A stretch of DNA of 64,000 bases from Cadophora sp. MPI-SDFR-AT-0126 (GCA_020747065.1 JAGMVK010000017.1:1178001-1242000), one strand, 5' to 3'; positions 34,490-46,439 are shown, counted from the first letter of the stretch. Numbers and translations are program-made. The notes: generated by a model not told the origin, from the sequence alone.

Positions 34490-37400
34490 ATTTTCTAATG
34501 GGAGGGAAGTAGTTCGTAGTTAATTATATACTTAGTATGAATAGATTAAGAGTTGCACTCTCTGTATTAATAAACACTAGAGTAAACGGTTATCTCTTTA
34601 TAAATCGGACTATATCTACACGTTTTTCGAGGGTATTAGGAGTGAAGATTTAGCCCCTCTTATATACAGTACTAATCCGTAGCTTTCAGAGCTTAGTCAG
34701 AAGCTACGCTACCCACTATATGCGTTTACACTTAACGATTAACGATTAATGCGTGTATAACTGTTCCTTTATGATCCTTAACCTAGGAAAGTAAGATATA
34801 ATAATAGGTATTAAATAGATACGTTAATTCCGTCTTAAGTTATAGATAGACTAGAATCAATTCTTATAGCTATCTAATTACCTACTTACTAAATAATAGT
34901 CTCGAGAGCTAGTCTTACCCTTTCCACGTATATAGCTCTCTCTACGACAAGACTACTAAAGCAACGTGAACTGCAGAAATCTGGCGATTTAAAAGGACGA
35001 GATGTAATAAAAATATCTCCTCTTTATAGTTTAAATACTAAAAGAATATCTTCTCTAAGTTACTTCTAAACTAACTCTGATATTATTCCCTATAAGTAAA
35101 GGACCTTTATAGGTCCGGAAATTAAAATGTAAATTATTAAGGGTATTATTTATATTTATATTTATTTATAAGATTAGTATAAATACCTTCTATTTTAATA
35201 TGAAATGTAAAGATACTGAGTTCTTTTAAATTAGTATTTATAAGATAGACTATATTTTATAGGAATAGTATAAATCGAAAGATTCTAATATAGCTTAACT
35301 TCTATCTAAAAGGCTTTTGAAATAGTACTAATATCTAAAGTTAGTATTTTTTAAGAAAGATATAGATACTTTTCTATCTTATTAATATTATAACTATAAG
35401 ATTTATCTTAAGGGGCTATTACTTAATACTTACTTTCCTCTTTACTATTAATTAATAGAGAAGCTTAAAGTAATAAAGGAGTACTTTCTAGAGAATCTAG
35501 ATAAGGGTTTTATTGAGTTAAGCTAGAGTCTATTTGTATTACTTATACTCTTTATTAAAAAGCCTAATAAAGGCCTATGATTCTGTATTGATTATTATAA
35601 GCTAAATACTCTTACATAAAAAGACGCTTATCTAATCCCCTGAATCAACGAGCTCTTTACTAGAGTGTTGAATATAAAAATATTTATAAAATTGGATATT
35701 TGGGCCGCCTTTAATTATATCTGTATAGATCTAGCCTCTAAGGAGTATACTACGTTTTAGACTAGATACGGATCATATAAATATAAGGTACTACTATTTA
35801 GTCTTTATAATGGACCTGGTATATACTAATGTTATATAAATGACGTACTTCTTAATTACCTAGATAACTTTTGTATAGCTTACTTAGATGATATCCTAAT
35901 CTATTCTGAATCTGTAGGGGAATACTAGGCCTATATAGAATCTATACTGAAGCGTTTAATAGAAGCCGGATTATAAGCTAATATTAAGAAATGCGAATTC
36001 TATGTTACTTATACTAAGTACCTGGACTATATAATAATTATTGAGGGTATTAAGGTAGATCTGGAGAAGGTTAAACTACTATATAATTAGAAGTACTTTA
36101 AGATTGTGATAGTTATTAAGTTATACTTAGGGTTTTATAGTTTTTACCGATAATTTATACATAACTTCGGGTTTATTACTAAACCTCTATCTGCGCTTAC
36201 TTAACTTATAGTAGTTTGGAATTAGATAGAAGAGTATCGCGTTGCGTTTAAAGAGCTTTAAAAGTAGTTGCTATTAATTTAACGGATTTACTATTTCTAA
36301 CTGGAATTACTTACTAAGCTGGAAATAGATGCTTTTAACAAGGTAATTACTAGAGTAGTATTATAATAGCATAACGATAAATAATAGTACTTACTCGGAT
36401 TCTATTTATACGTACTTAATAGTTACGAACTAAACTAGGAAATCCATGATAAAGAACTATACGCTATTATAGAAAGCTTTTATAAGTAGTACCTAGAGTT
36501 AATATCCCTTTAGAATAGAATCAAGGTATACTTAAACTACTACTCTTTAGAGTACTTCATGACTACTAAAGTACTTACTACTAAGTAAGCTTATTAAATA
36601 GAATTTCTCTCTAACTTTAATTTCTAAATTATATATACTCTTAGTAAAGATAATTAAAGAGTAAATATCTTAAGCTATTAGGAATAGGATTTAAAAGTAT
36701 AGAAATAGGTCTAGAAAGATAGTTGGAGCTGAACTCTACTAGTACTGGAAAGGCTCGACTCTTATATTAATTCTAAGCTAGCGGAATAGTTTATTTCCTC
36801 TATAATTGTAATATCTCTCTTACTATTAACTACTACTAAGGCAAAAGCTCCTTTAAATACTCCCCTAGACTCTTTTAATTTTATTAAAAAGCTTTATTAG
36901 GATAATTATACTGCCTTTACTAACGTGTAAAAATTCTTACTTAAAGACTACTTGATTAAGAATGGATTTCTACTCTTTAAAGATCAATTTTACATATAAT
37001 ATAATACTTTCCTTTATACTAAGTTAATTAAAAAAGTGCACGACTAGTTGTTTATTACTTACCTTAATAGGTTAAAGACGTATTAACTCCTGGCCTTAAA
37101 ATACTACTAGGTCAGAATAGGTTCAGACTATAATCGGTACGTAAGAAATTACCGAGCTTATTAATTCTCGTACTCTAAGTATTCTAAATAGTAAGGCCTT
37201 CTCTACTTACTATTAATTCTAAGTTATCCTATGTAGTATTTATGTATAGATTACAAGGATTTCCTAAAGGATAAGTATAGTTATAATAGAATTTTAGTAT
37301 TTATTAATTGCCTAGGAAAGGATTCCGTAATAATTTCTTACTACTAAGATATTAACGCACGCAGTACTACTAAACTCTTTATTTAGTAGATTTACTAATT

Positions 37401-38337
37401 CGGATATACTTTAGAGTTAATTATATTAGATTAAGGGCTGTAGTTTATCTTATTATTTTGGAAAGAGTTCTGCTGAATTATTGGTATTAAAGTTAAGCTT
37501 TCTATAGTATATTATAAGGAGATTGATAGCTAGACGGAGATTATGAATAAGTATATTAACTAGAGATTACAGCTATTTATTAACTCCTACTAGGATAATT
37601 AAAGTAAACTAATTTTATTAATAGATTGAGCTTAAATAATTCTTCCTTATGCCTTTATTAGTATAGCCCTATACTAGCTTAAATTTGGATTAGATCTAAG
37701 GAATAATTAGGATTAGAACTCTCTTAAAGCTATTACTCCTTTAGAAAGGCTTAATTACTGTAATACTAAAGTAGTAGCAGAACGCATGAAAGCGGCGTGG
37801 GAGTTAGCTAAATTGAATATGTAGGCTACATAGGATTGTATAGTAAGGACTGTAAACTAGTATTACAAACCTATCGATTTCTAAGTAAGTGATAAAGTGT
37901 ACTTGTTTACTAAGAACCTTAAGAGTTACTAACTAAGCTATAAGCTAGGTAATTAATGGGAAGGGTTATTTAAAATTCTACGTTAAGTAGGGAACTCCTA
38001 TTAGCTCTAATTACTTATAGGATCGAATATTCATGATGTGTTTGCTCCTAAGCTATTGTTCCGGGACTTAAATAACCCCTTACCTAGTTAGGAATAGCCC
38101 TAAAACTCCCTCGAAGTAATTAAGGGATAAGAAGAATAGAAAGTATAAGAAGTTCTTATATCGCGATTATATTATAATACCTTAAAGTATTAAATTAGTT
38201 AAATAAGCTACGATCTTAATACTATATAGTATAATATATTTAATTTAATAGGATCGCTTTATAAGTTAAGAGATTTTCACTAAGTTAACTCTTCTACTCT
38301 AGGACTACCTTGAAACTTACTTGAATAATTAGCTATA
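34490..38337 (+). pseudogene. Pol region of the Gypsy element (protease, reverse transcriptase, RNase H, integrase; degenerate)
   Basis: Reverse transcriptase is the clearest part: SPILFIKKPNKG near 35,540, a KLDI segment near 35,690, and the catalytic YLDD box at 35,881-35,892 followed by ILIYS. An RNase H segment with HDKELYAI and LEYFMTTK-type remains lies at about 36,300-36,600, and an integrase core plus DVFAPKLLFRD at about 37,000-38,100. The last part (SRLYYNTLKYQIK through LRDFHQVN, 38,160-38,280) matches the chromodomain end of fungal Gypsy integrases. Stops are nearly all TAA/TAG in place of CAA/CAG. The reading is interrupted by the pogo insertion at 38,338. Confidence 0.85.
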
Positions 38338-38392
38338 ACGTGGTTTATCAGCGAGTCGATCATATCAGCGAGTCGATCACTTTTCCTTGGCA
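38338..38392 (+). repeat. Left terminal inverted repeat of the pogo element
   Basis: 55 bp, identical in reverse complement to 40142-40196. Beyond it, the subterminal sequence (CTTCAAACTTGAA) also resembles the other end (CTTCTAAAACTTGAA). Confidence 0.97.
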
Positions 38393-38433
38393 CGGAACTT
38401 CAAACTTGAATAAATCAACCACAACACATCAAA

Positions 38434-40098
38434 TTAATTATTACTCTCGGAATCTGATGAACTAGATATATCTCCAACTTCATGACAAGTTCGCGCGTTG
38501 TGACCAGCTTTTCCACAAGTTCTACAGTGCCGTCCAGACGGTTGCCCCTCCTTTCGATTACTCCCCGCTTCACGTATGTCGCGTCGTACTTGCTCATCTA
38601 CATCCTTCTGGGCCAAAATATCCTGTGCATCCTCTACTGTAAGTGCTCCTCCTTGACGGACACGAGACTTTTTAGCCCTGCGGCGTTGGCTTAGGGCTTC
38701 ATTAGCTGCTCGAAGAGAGCGTACCTCAGCGGACAGAAGGGTCATCTCATGGGCCATTCGCTCTGTACCCTTTACTAACGCAGCAACTGTTTCAAAAAGT
38801 GGAGTTGGCGAGCTTCCTTGATGACAGGCAATACGGTTTCGCACAAGAGTTGACTGTGAAAGTGCTTCACTTGGGTTGCAAGGAGTCTGAGAGACCCAAG
38901 GGAGGGAGTTAGCACTCGATGGTCGAGAGGGAGTTGGAGTCCGTAACTTGACGTCAAGCTTTGAAATCACAGCTTGTGGATTGAAAGGTACTAAGCCAGC
39001 TCCACGGAATCCAGCCTGACAGTTTTCAACCGTCATTGTTTCCTTATATGCTGCTTGAAAGGCTAGAAAGAACTCGACCTTTGTGATGTGGTTGATGTGG
39101 GCTTTGATGAACGTCTCTATCTGCCGACTATACGCCCGCTTCAACACACTAAAACATCCAATATCAAGTGGTTGGGTTAGATGAGATGAATGAGGAGGCA
39201 GTCCAAGAGTTATAATGTTGTGTACTTTGCAAAACTCTTGAAATTCGGCCGATTCATGACTGTTATGCCCATCCAACACCAGCATTCGATATAGACCTTT
39301 TGCACGAGTAGCAGTGTGTTTGTTGAAGTGTTTTAACCATTCCAGGCCTGTCTCATTGTTTGTCCACCCGTTACTTGTCGGTTTGATAACCCAATCGGGT
39401 GGGAGGCCGCCGTCGGTATACCAGTTGGAGAGATGGTTCTTGCCTTGAACCACCAAGAATGGAGGGATACTCCAGCCCTCCCCATTGATACAGGCAATTG
39501 CTGTAGCCCATTCCCGATTGCCTGGCTGAACTGCCTTGCCTCTGCCACACCGATCTGCACAAGTAACAACCATTCCAGGACAAATAACACCCATCATAAA
39601 CCCAGTTTCATCAAAATTGTAAATATCGCAATCCAAAACTCCATACTTCGCCCGCATATTCGAAACAAGTCGGAACCACGCGCTAATTAGCACTGGATCT
39701 TCGCATAAGGCCCTTTGGAAATCATAAACGCGATTAAAACGCGTCTTTAGGCCTGGTTGTCGTTGTACAAATCGATGAGCCCAAAGCTTGCCGACGCGTC
39801 TTCCCCCCCGCGATTCGAGGATAAAGTTGGCCATATCTTCTACACCAGCCAGCCGGGGCGCAAATCCTCTGGAATCCATATCGAGTATATTTTGAAGAAT
39901 TACTTGTTCTTCTACCTCAGTCAGCTTATGACAATTGGCTTTAGAATCTGGGCGGTAGGTTCGGCCGGCCATTCTGTCGGAGAGTGTGGTATATGGTACT
40001 TTGTAGATCTTTGCAGCAGAGCGTTTGCTTAGTTTTTTGGACGATCGAATTGCCTCGATAGCTAGAATGATTCGCGCTTCCTGGGTTTGAATATCCAT
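38434..40098 (-). CDS. Pogo-type DDE transposase
   Basis: A 554-residue uninterrupted frame starting at the ATG at 40098; the frame stays open through the inverted repeat upstream, but the family start MDIQTQEARI is here. Order of domains: an N-terminal psq-type helix-turn-helix (about 10-50), a CENP-B-type DNA-binding domain (about 60-125, ending QRQPGLKTRF), and a DDE_1 catalytic core with Asp163 (NFDETG), Asp276 (LVLDGHNSH) and Asp312 (QPLDIGCF). The 35-residue gap between the last two is the DD35D spacing of this group. A coiled-coil-like stretch follows, and the C-terminus carries a CCHC zinc knuckle, CRTCGKAGHNARTC. All catalytic residues are present, so the enzyme is likely active. Confidence 0.95.
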   Translation of the reverse strand: MDIQTQEARIILAIEAIRSSKKLSKRSAAKIYKVPYTTLSDRMAGRTYRPDSKANCHKLTEVEEQVILQNILDMDSRGFAPRLAGVEDMANFILESRGGRRVGKLWAHRFVQRQPGLKTRFNRVYDFQRALCEDPVLISAWFRLVSNMRAKYGVLDCDIYNFDETGFMMGVICPGMVVTCADRCGRGKAVQPGNREWATAIACINGEGWSIPPFLVVQGKNHLSNWYTDGGLPPDWVIKPTSNGWTNNETGLEWLKHFNKHTATRAKGLYRMLVLDGHNSHESAEFQEFCKVHNIITLGLPPHSSHLTQPLDIGCFSVLKRAYSRQIETFIKAHINHITKVEFFLAFQAAYKETMTVENCQAGFRGAGLVPFNPQAVISKLDVKLRTPTPSRPSSANSLPWVSQTPCNPSEALSQSTLVRNRIACHQGSSPTPLFETVAALVKGTERMAHEMTLLSAEVRSLRAANEALSQRRRAKKSRVRQGGALTVEDAQDILAQKDVDEQVRRDIREAGSNRKEGQPSGRHCRTCGKAGHNARTCHEVGDISSSSDSESNN

Positions 40099-40141
40099 AA
40101 TAAATAGGTGAAAAAACGCGTGTTCAAGTTTTAGAAGTCGA

Positions 40142-40196
40142 TGCCAAGGAAAAGTGATCGACTCGCTGATATGATCGACTCGCTGATAAACCACGT
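40142..40196 (-). repeat. Right terminal inverted repeat of the pogo element
   Basis: Perfect partner of the left repeat; followed by TA. The transposase start codon lies 44 bp inside it. Confidence 0.97.
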
Positions 40197-40198
40197 TA

Positions 40199-41767
40199 TA
40201 GGAAAATAGAGAAGACAATTATAGTTACTTGGAAGATAATAGACTAATTAGTAAGACAGTAAAACGAGATTTAATTTAGATTATTTAAATACTCTTTAAT
40301 TTAAAGTACTAATACCGCAATCTTACAATTATACTTTAGCTAGAATATCTCACTAGTTTCACTATAGGGGACTATTCCTATATAAGAAATCTAACTAAAG
40401 ATATAACTACGAAGAACTAATAATAAAACTAATCCGAAATAGGGCTTATTCTCCCCTTATTTTAAGTTATTTAGAATCTCTTCTTTCTTCTTTACGCTAC
40501 TAGGGCATTTATTACTCCGAATTACTTGGAAATAGACCAGTAACTCTCCCTCCTCTTCCTCCCTCTCTACTCTCTTACGCTTAATATTACTACAACAAAC
40601 AGTCTTAGCTACTTTAGTAGTACTAGCAGTAATCTTCTCTCGGATTTAGCTTAGGGCTAAAACTAGACCTTATTTATATATTAATCAAAGGTTATTCTAA
40701 TCTTACTTAAGGGAAAATAAGTATATCTAAAACTAGATTTCTATCTTAGATAAAGATAGTTATAAGTGAAACTTATAATAGAAGAAAAAGATAAAAAAAA
40801 AGGGGGTAACTTATAGCTTATTATGCGGCTAGATCTGTAACAGCTTGGTGAAGAGCACGGGTTTCCTTTAATAACTCTAATTATAGCTTACTCTATATCT
40901 TAGGGGTATTAGTAGTAGTAATACGTAATCTGGTATCGATTTCTTAGAAGGTAGAAATAATACTCTTATTATCTTTAGCAGTAATAGCGAGGAAGAGCTT
41001 ATGATATTCCTTAGCTATATAATACGGAATCTGGTATAGAAATTAGTATTTTAGCTTATCTAGATTATAATTAGATTATATTTATAATAATCGGGATTTA
41101 GGAAAAGGAAATAGGGAGTACTTACAGGATTATACTTTTCTACTTACTTCTTATAGTACGTATACTTCTTACTTCTAGTGCTATTAAACTTATAAATATA
41201 GTCTAGTTCCATAGTAAGTAGACGAACGTATCAGATGTAATACTTATAGTAAGCGGACTTAAGGGCATTAACAGGGATTAGAGTAAGCATTATTTATATT
41301 AATATACTAAATTAACTCTAAATTACTACTGAACTACTAGGAATTCAGAACTTAACTTACTCTTAAATTACTTATTTTATTTAATATAGACTATTAAAAT
41401 ATATTAATAATATGTATAAATTAATAAATCTTTATATATAAGGTTCACTTATAAAACTTAAAGTTATAGTTATTTAAAGAAGAAAGTCAGAATTCTGGAG
41501 ATTTGCGCTATTAAGTATTATAATACATATAATAGTAAGCGATTATAGCCTTACTAGACTTAGTTCGGACGCCTTTCGAACAGCTTTATAATTAGGTTAC
41601 TACCTTACTTATTACTACTATTGTTATTAATTAGTATTACTGGATTAACACTTTCTTCAGAATCTTCCTACTAAAGTTATATATCTTTACTGTTTTATAT
41701 AATGATAATTCTACGTGGAAATATAATTTAGAGCTTAGGGGTAAGCTCTTTTATAAGAGGGGAGTGA
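40199..41767 (+). pseudogene. 3' internal remainder of the Gypsy element
   Basis: Gypsy sequence continuing after the pogo insertion to the 3' LTR. About 1.6 kb with no readable long frame, ending in the purine-rich priming tract. The part from about 41,090 is matched in reverse orientation at 57,190-57,861, confirming that it belongs to the element. Confidence 0.75.
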
Positions 41768-41989
41768 TATAACATTGAAGTAACGGAAGTGCTAGAAATA
41801 GGAGTACTTAAGTTTAGCCGGAATATTATCGAACAGAAGCTGGACTAGATTCATGTATATATAAGACCGCTCCCTCTATAAGGGCTCCTTACCTTCTTAT
41901 TTCCTTTGTACTAGACCTATAATATTACTATTTGCCTACCCTCTTGCTCCCATACTTAATACTGCACTTAGTAATATTACGTCGTTACA
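41768..41989 (+). repeat. 3' LTR of the Gypsy element
   Basis: 222 bp starting TATAACATTG (first TG mutated to TA) and ending GTCGTTACA, followed by the TTAGT duplication. Confidence 0.9.
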
Positions 41990-41994
41990 TTAGT

Positions 41995-44641
41995 TATCTA
42001 AGACTAGGAATATTTCTAGCTCTTATAAGCTATAGTTAAATTATTAGTTATATCTATAGACTCTAGTTTAGTATTTTTTATATATATAAAGAAAGTAGCC
42101 CCCTGAAATTAATAATAGCTAAGATTCTTAGTAATAGTCTTAAGTATAAAGCTCTAAAGAGTATCGAGGTACTAAGGTTATAAAGTGTACTTTAGAAACT
42201 ATTCTTATAAAGAATCTTTCTAAGCGAGGCTTTTTATAAATAACGTAATTAAGTCTATATTAGTAATACAAGTAGTAGCTAAGTAATATTATAGAATATT
42301 AAAGGATTAGATAATCTTATAGATAGCGGGACTTTAGATCTTATTATACTATAGCTCTTAGTTCTACTTACTAAGATATATTAAATACTTATAATTACTC
42401 TTAGTATAAAGTATAAAAAAGAAGATAAAGATAAAAAGTCTTTCTATACTAATTATAAAGCTAAAGTAGGAATAAGAGATCTTATAAAGAGGAGTATATT
42501 TCTGACTTAATACTTCGCGCTTATTATATAAAGGAACTTTTAAGTTAAAGTAAATATTTATACTAAAGTTAAGAAAGAGATATACTTTAGAAAACTAATT
42601 AATCTCCTAATAAGTAATAGCTAGACTAGTTGAGAAGTAGTAGGTACTATTAATATTAAATAATACCTTAGTATAATAGTTCTTTCTATTAGTAGTATAA
42701 TATTGCGATAAGTATAGATTTATAGGCAGTTTTTTATTATAAGTTCTAATATTTTTAGGGGCAACTAATATACTAGTACCTTTAAAGGCTACTTAGTAGT
42801 CTTGACTACTAAAGTCTATTAGCTTTATTAATTTAGTATTACTAAGGACGTCTAGAAGAAGTGTATTTCGGTAGTGTCTATATAAGATATTATTAATCTA
42901 TTAAAAAGATAAGTACTTAAAATAGATATTAGAATATCTATAGTACTCTTAATATAATTAGTCTACCTTATAGTATTATTCATGCGTATATCCTTAAACC
43001 TTCTAAAGCTGCTTAGCTAGCTTGAAGGTAGTTCGCTTAGTAGAGACTAGAGATGCTATTATATTTAAGAAGAGTCTTAGTACTAGAGAAGCTATTATAT
43101 ATTAAGGAACTATTAGCGCTAAAGTAAAAGCTAAGATAAGTATAAAAGTAGTAAGATCTAGTATTATTTAAATTACTAATTAAGTAGGTAAAGACGATCT
43201 AAAACTTTTAATTTAACGGAAAAGTAATAGTAAAGTATCGCTAAAAGATCTCTCTATAGCTAAGAAAGAAGATATACTATTTATAAGTAATATTACTAGG
43301 AGCTTTATCTATAATAAAAAGTTATTCTTCTAAATAGAGAATAAAGGACTTTATCTACTAGTGCTTTCTTTACTAGTTCTATTTAATAATAGTAAAGGAG
43401 GTGACTTATACTAAGTTAGTATTTATAATAGTACTATATTATTTAAGGATTTTTAAATACTTACTAGTCTATTAAATATATTTAATATAGTAATACTATT
43501 ATTATTCTATGTTATAATTAGCTTATCTATAGAAGTAATATATAAAGAGTAAGAACACTGGAGCTTCTTATTACAACCTCCTTCCCTTTACCTAGCGGTA
43601 TATATATCTTCTATCGTTTATATTCCTAATATCGCTACTTTAACTTATCTTTTAATATATAATCCTAATATTCTACTAGTTCTTACTTCCTTAGTTACGT
43701 TAGCTAACTATAATCCTATTAAAATCTCTATAATCTCTACTTTATATTCCTCTCTCTTAAGATTAATTTCTTATTTATTTACTTAGATCTGCTTAATCTA
43801 TATAGTAATATTAGTATCTTTATTAAATAAAGGTAGTTAAGTTAGTAGTAAGGAAATTACTTATAAGTTTTATAGAATATTACTTTCTTAAGTATTATAA
43901 TCTTAAGGGATTTAGATATTTATTTAAATGCTGATTATAGGAGGAGTATTTATAAGGATATTTAAATAAAGTAAAGGTTCGTATATAATAAAATCAGCTA
44001 GGCCTAAAGATTAAAGCGCCTTGTTTTCTCAATAATAGTAATTACTATTAATATTCGCGTTTATAGCTTTATTAGCAATTAGATACTTCTTTAGTTATCT
44101 ACTATGTTTCTTTTAAAATAATATTTTAATCTTACAAGGGAGTTAATAAGAGAAGCTAACTTTGTAGCGTAAGATTAAGGAGGCGGTTAAAAAACCTTAA
44201 TCCGGTAACCTAAGCGAGGCTTTTCTAAGAGTATTTAATCACTTTTTATAACCCTAACTAGATATATATAATAACTAACCTTCTCTTATAATTATATTAG
44301 ATACTCTAATAAAGAATAGTTTCATATAATTTTATTATTTTATTAAAAGCTAAGAGTATTACTTGTATTTAAATACAGGGGTTAAAAAACCTTGATTTGA
44401 AAGGCAGTAATATATCGGTAGTACTAGGCTCTTCGCTAAATCAGGAAATATAGCACTATAATACCTACCTTTAATTAGTTATATCTTCTGCTATAATACC
44501 CGAAATATAATACGAATAAATATAGCGTAATTCTAAAGTAAATTCAGATTAGTATATACCTTTAATTCTTAAATCTAAAATTTAAACTCTTGAAGTATGT
44601 TTTAACCTTCACCCGATAAAGTCTATTTATTAGATATTATT
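41995..44641. other. Unclassified RIP-degraded repeat sequence, right of the Gypsy element
   Basis: AT-rich, stop-laden sequence with no classifiable frame. The final part, from about 43,910, resembles 52,263-52,980 on the far side of the Copia element: for example AAAGGCAGTAAT, then CTACCTTTAATTAG or CTCACCTTTAATTAATTA. Both flanks of the Copia element are therefore copies of one older repeat family. Confidence 0.5.
44398..44560 (+). repeat. Degenerate direct repeat, copy 1 (partner 52765-52910)
   Basis: Best conserved part of a repeat shared with the right flank of the Copia element; both read GAAAGGCAGTAATMTA, then CTAGRCTYCTCGCTAAAT, and later TATAATACCTACCTTTAAT or close variants. Many transitions separate the copies. 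Confidence 0.65.
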
Positions 44642-44856
44642 TGTCGGTTCAATACCGAATATAAGCCAAGAATCAAACGTAAATATCATGTATATGTATA
44701 TCAAGCTTGATGGTATGGAAAATCTGTGTATTTCTAAGAGGGGGCGGGAGATGCCAGACTATATACTGCCTCCGAAACACTACCGAATCGCCTCCGTAAG
44801 TGGTCTTACCCCTTATTCTAGTTGAGATATGTCCTGTATAGGCCTGTGGACCAATA
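44642..44856 (-). repeat. 3' LTR of the Copia element
   Basis: 215 bp, over 90% identical by eye to 52041-52255; both contain TTCTAAGAGGGGGCGGGAGA and ATGCCAGACTATATACTGCC. Confidence 0.93.
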
Positions 44857-46430
44857 CCGGCAAATCTTCTTTTAGAAAGATAGTTTCTAAGCGAATCTCT
44901 GTTATAGAAGCGAATCTCTCTATTCTAATTATAAGAGAAAAACAGTTATAAAGAGTGATTATGTAAGCAAAGGAGGTAAAATAGGTATACTAAGTACGGA
45001 GCCACGGAAGTACTATAGTCTGAAAGATCTCCGGTTGTGGCCTGAAAGCTGTACGTCGGAAGTAGTTGATGCGGCCTGTCAGAAGACAATAGCAAGTAAA
45101 CAAATGCTAAGCAAGACCATTGCTGGTTGTATAAAACCAAGATCTCTCTCTATTCTGAAGCTCTTCCTCCTTAAGTAAATATCAAAGAACTACTTATAAG
45201 TGTATAAACCTTTGATCTCGAGAAATATTCGCTAATATTTTGCTATAGTTTGTACCAAATTAAATAAGTAAAAGTAAGTATAGAAATTCAAAAGAATCGT
45301 AGATGATTCAGTGATGAAATAGATGCTAATATAAATAGTGCCTGTACTAATACCATTCGGAGTTCTCGCTGCTATCCACTGAAACTACTATATCCGTTGT
45401 GTCCGACTCCTGGCGAAGAAATCGAACCACGTCTGCTCCTTTAACAAGTAAGAGAGCAAGAAATGCTCGTACTATGCCGAAAAGAAATCCCCATGCAATC
45501 CCGTAAATACCCCCCTCCCTTTTTCTAATCCTAAATTCTGAACTACCCTGAATATGATCTGTAATTAACCCGTTTGTAGATCCCCTGGTTCTTGGATGCT
45601 GAGTACTAAGAACTCACCCATGCCCTCGCTGGTGAGGATACTACTGCTGTCTCTGCTGCCGCTGCAGCTATTAATGCAGAACTCTGGATTATAGCTACCG
45701 AGCTACTAAAGACTTGGGATGAGATGAGTTTGGCGTTATTAGAGGAGACTCATGCTCTCTGTGCTAGGATAGCGGATCTTGCCTAAAATTAATTCGTAGG
45801 TAATCCCCTTTTCTTTTACTCTGAATCTTCACTGAATATACTCCGGTTCCTATCCGGCTAAAACTTCTATAGGACTGCGGGTAGATCCTCTCCCGTATAG
45901 AGAAGCGGGTTAAGGAGGCTATAGTTTTCGTTATGTCTTATCGTGGTAGTATCAAGCGTAAGACCCCTGCGGGAGATAATAGAGATAGAAATAGAGAAGG
46001 TTTAGGCCCTTAAGTAAAGAAAAATTAGGGTGGAAGTCGCCTAGGTGGCGCGGGGGAGGAGGAATCTAGTAATACGCTAGTTGATCTAGGTACTGCTTAC
46101 GAGTAGGGGAATAGGCCCTGTTTCGGAAAGGCTTCGTAGTTGGTTCTTTATGGCGGCACTTTCTTTATACCGGTGTACGGGAGTAACCCCTTGTGGTGAA
46201 ACCGGCACTTAGTCCCTATTAGAGTGTTATTGTAAGGCCACCTGTTAGTGCTTTGAATTAAAGGGTAATTACTTGTAAATTAAACTTGTTCTCTCTTCTG
46301 TATCTCAAATATAATTGAAAATAATTGCAAGTGATTAATGAGAGTTGTAAGGAAATTATAACAAAGGAAAAATCACTCCTTGTCCGAAACCTCTTTGTTA
46401 TTCCACCGAATTAGTACCGTCGATTCGTGA
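44857..46430. other. Long 3' non-coding part of the Copia element, content unexplained
   Basis: About 1.6 kb between the end of the Copia polyprotein and its 3' LTR. The stretch 45,340-46,260 is more GC-rich than the rest and has near-open plus-strand (antisense) frames, such as one starting ATGTCTTATCGTGGTAGT at about 45,932, broken by TAA/TAG. It could be a captured or nested fragment. I recognise no protein in it. Confidence 0.45.
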
Positions 46431-46439
46431 GCCTAGATC

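Larger units (their letters stand above)
38338..40196 (-). mobile_element. Intact pogo/Fot1-type DNA transposon
   Basis: An element of 1,859 bp with perfect 55 bp terminal inverted repeats (38338-38392 and 40142-40196), flanked by the dinucleotide TA on both sides (38336-38337 and 40197-40198), the target duplication of Tc1/mariner-pogo elements. Size and layout match Fot1 (about 1.9 kb). Each inverted repeat contains a doubled ATCAGCGAGTCGATCA motif, probably twin transposase-binding sites. Base composition is normal and there are no RIP-type stops, unlike the Gypsy DNA around it, so it inserted after RIP had acted. It carries one uninterrupted transposase gene. Confidence 0.96.
32368..41989 (+). 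mobile_element. Ty3/Gypsy LTR retrotransposon, RIP-inactivated, with a nested pogo element
   Basis: A complete element of 9,622 bp including the 1.86 kb pogo insertion (about 7.76 kb without it). LTRs of 222 bp lie at 32368-32589 and 41768-41989. A perfect 5 bp target duplication TTAGT (32363-32367 and 41990-41994) proves a single insertion. A purine-rich tract (AAGAGGGGAGTGA) precedes the 3' LTR. Gag, protease, reverse transcriptase, RNase H, integrase and a chromodomain-like end follow each other on the plus strand, as expected for a fungal chromovirus-type Gypsy. Frames are broken by many RIP-type stops, so the copy cannot act on its own. A second, truncated and inverted copy end is at 56,968-57,861. 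Confidence 0.92.
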
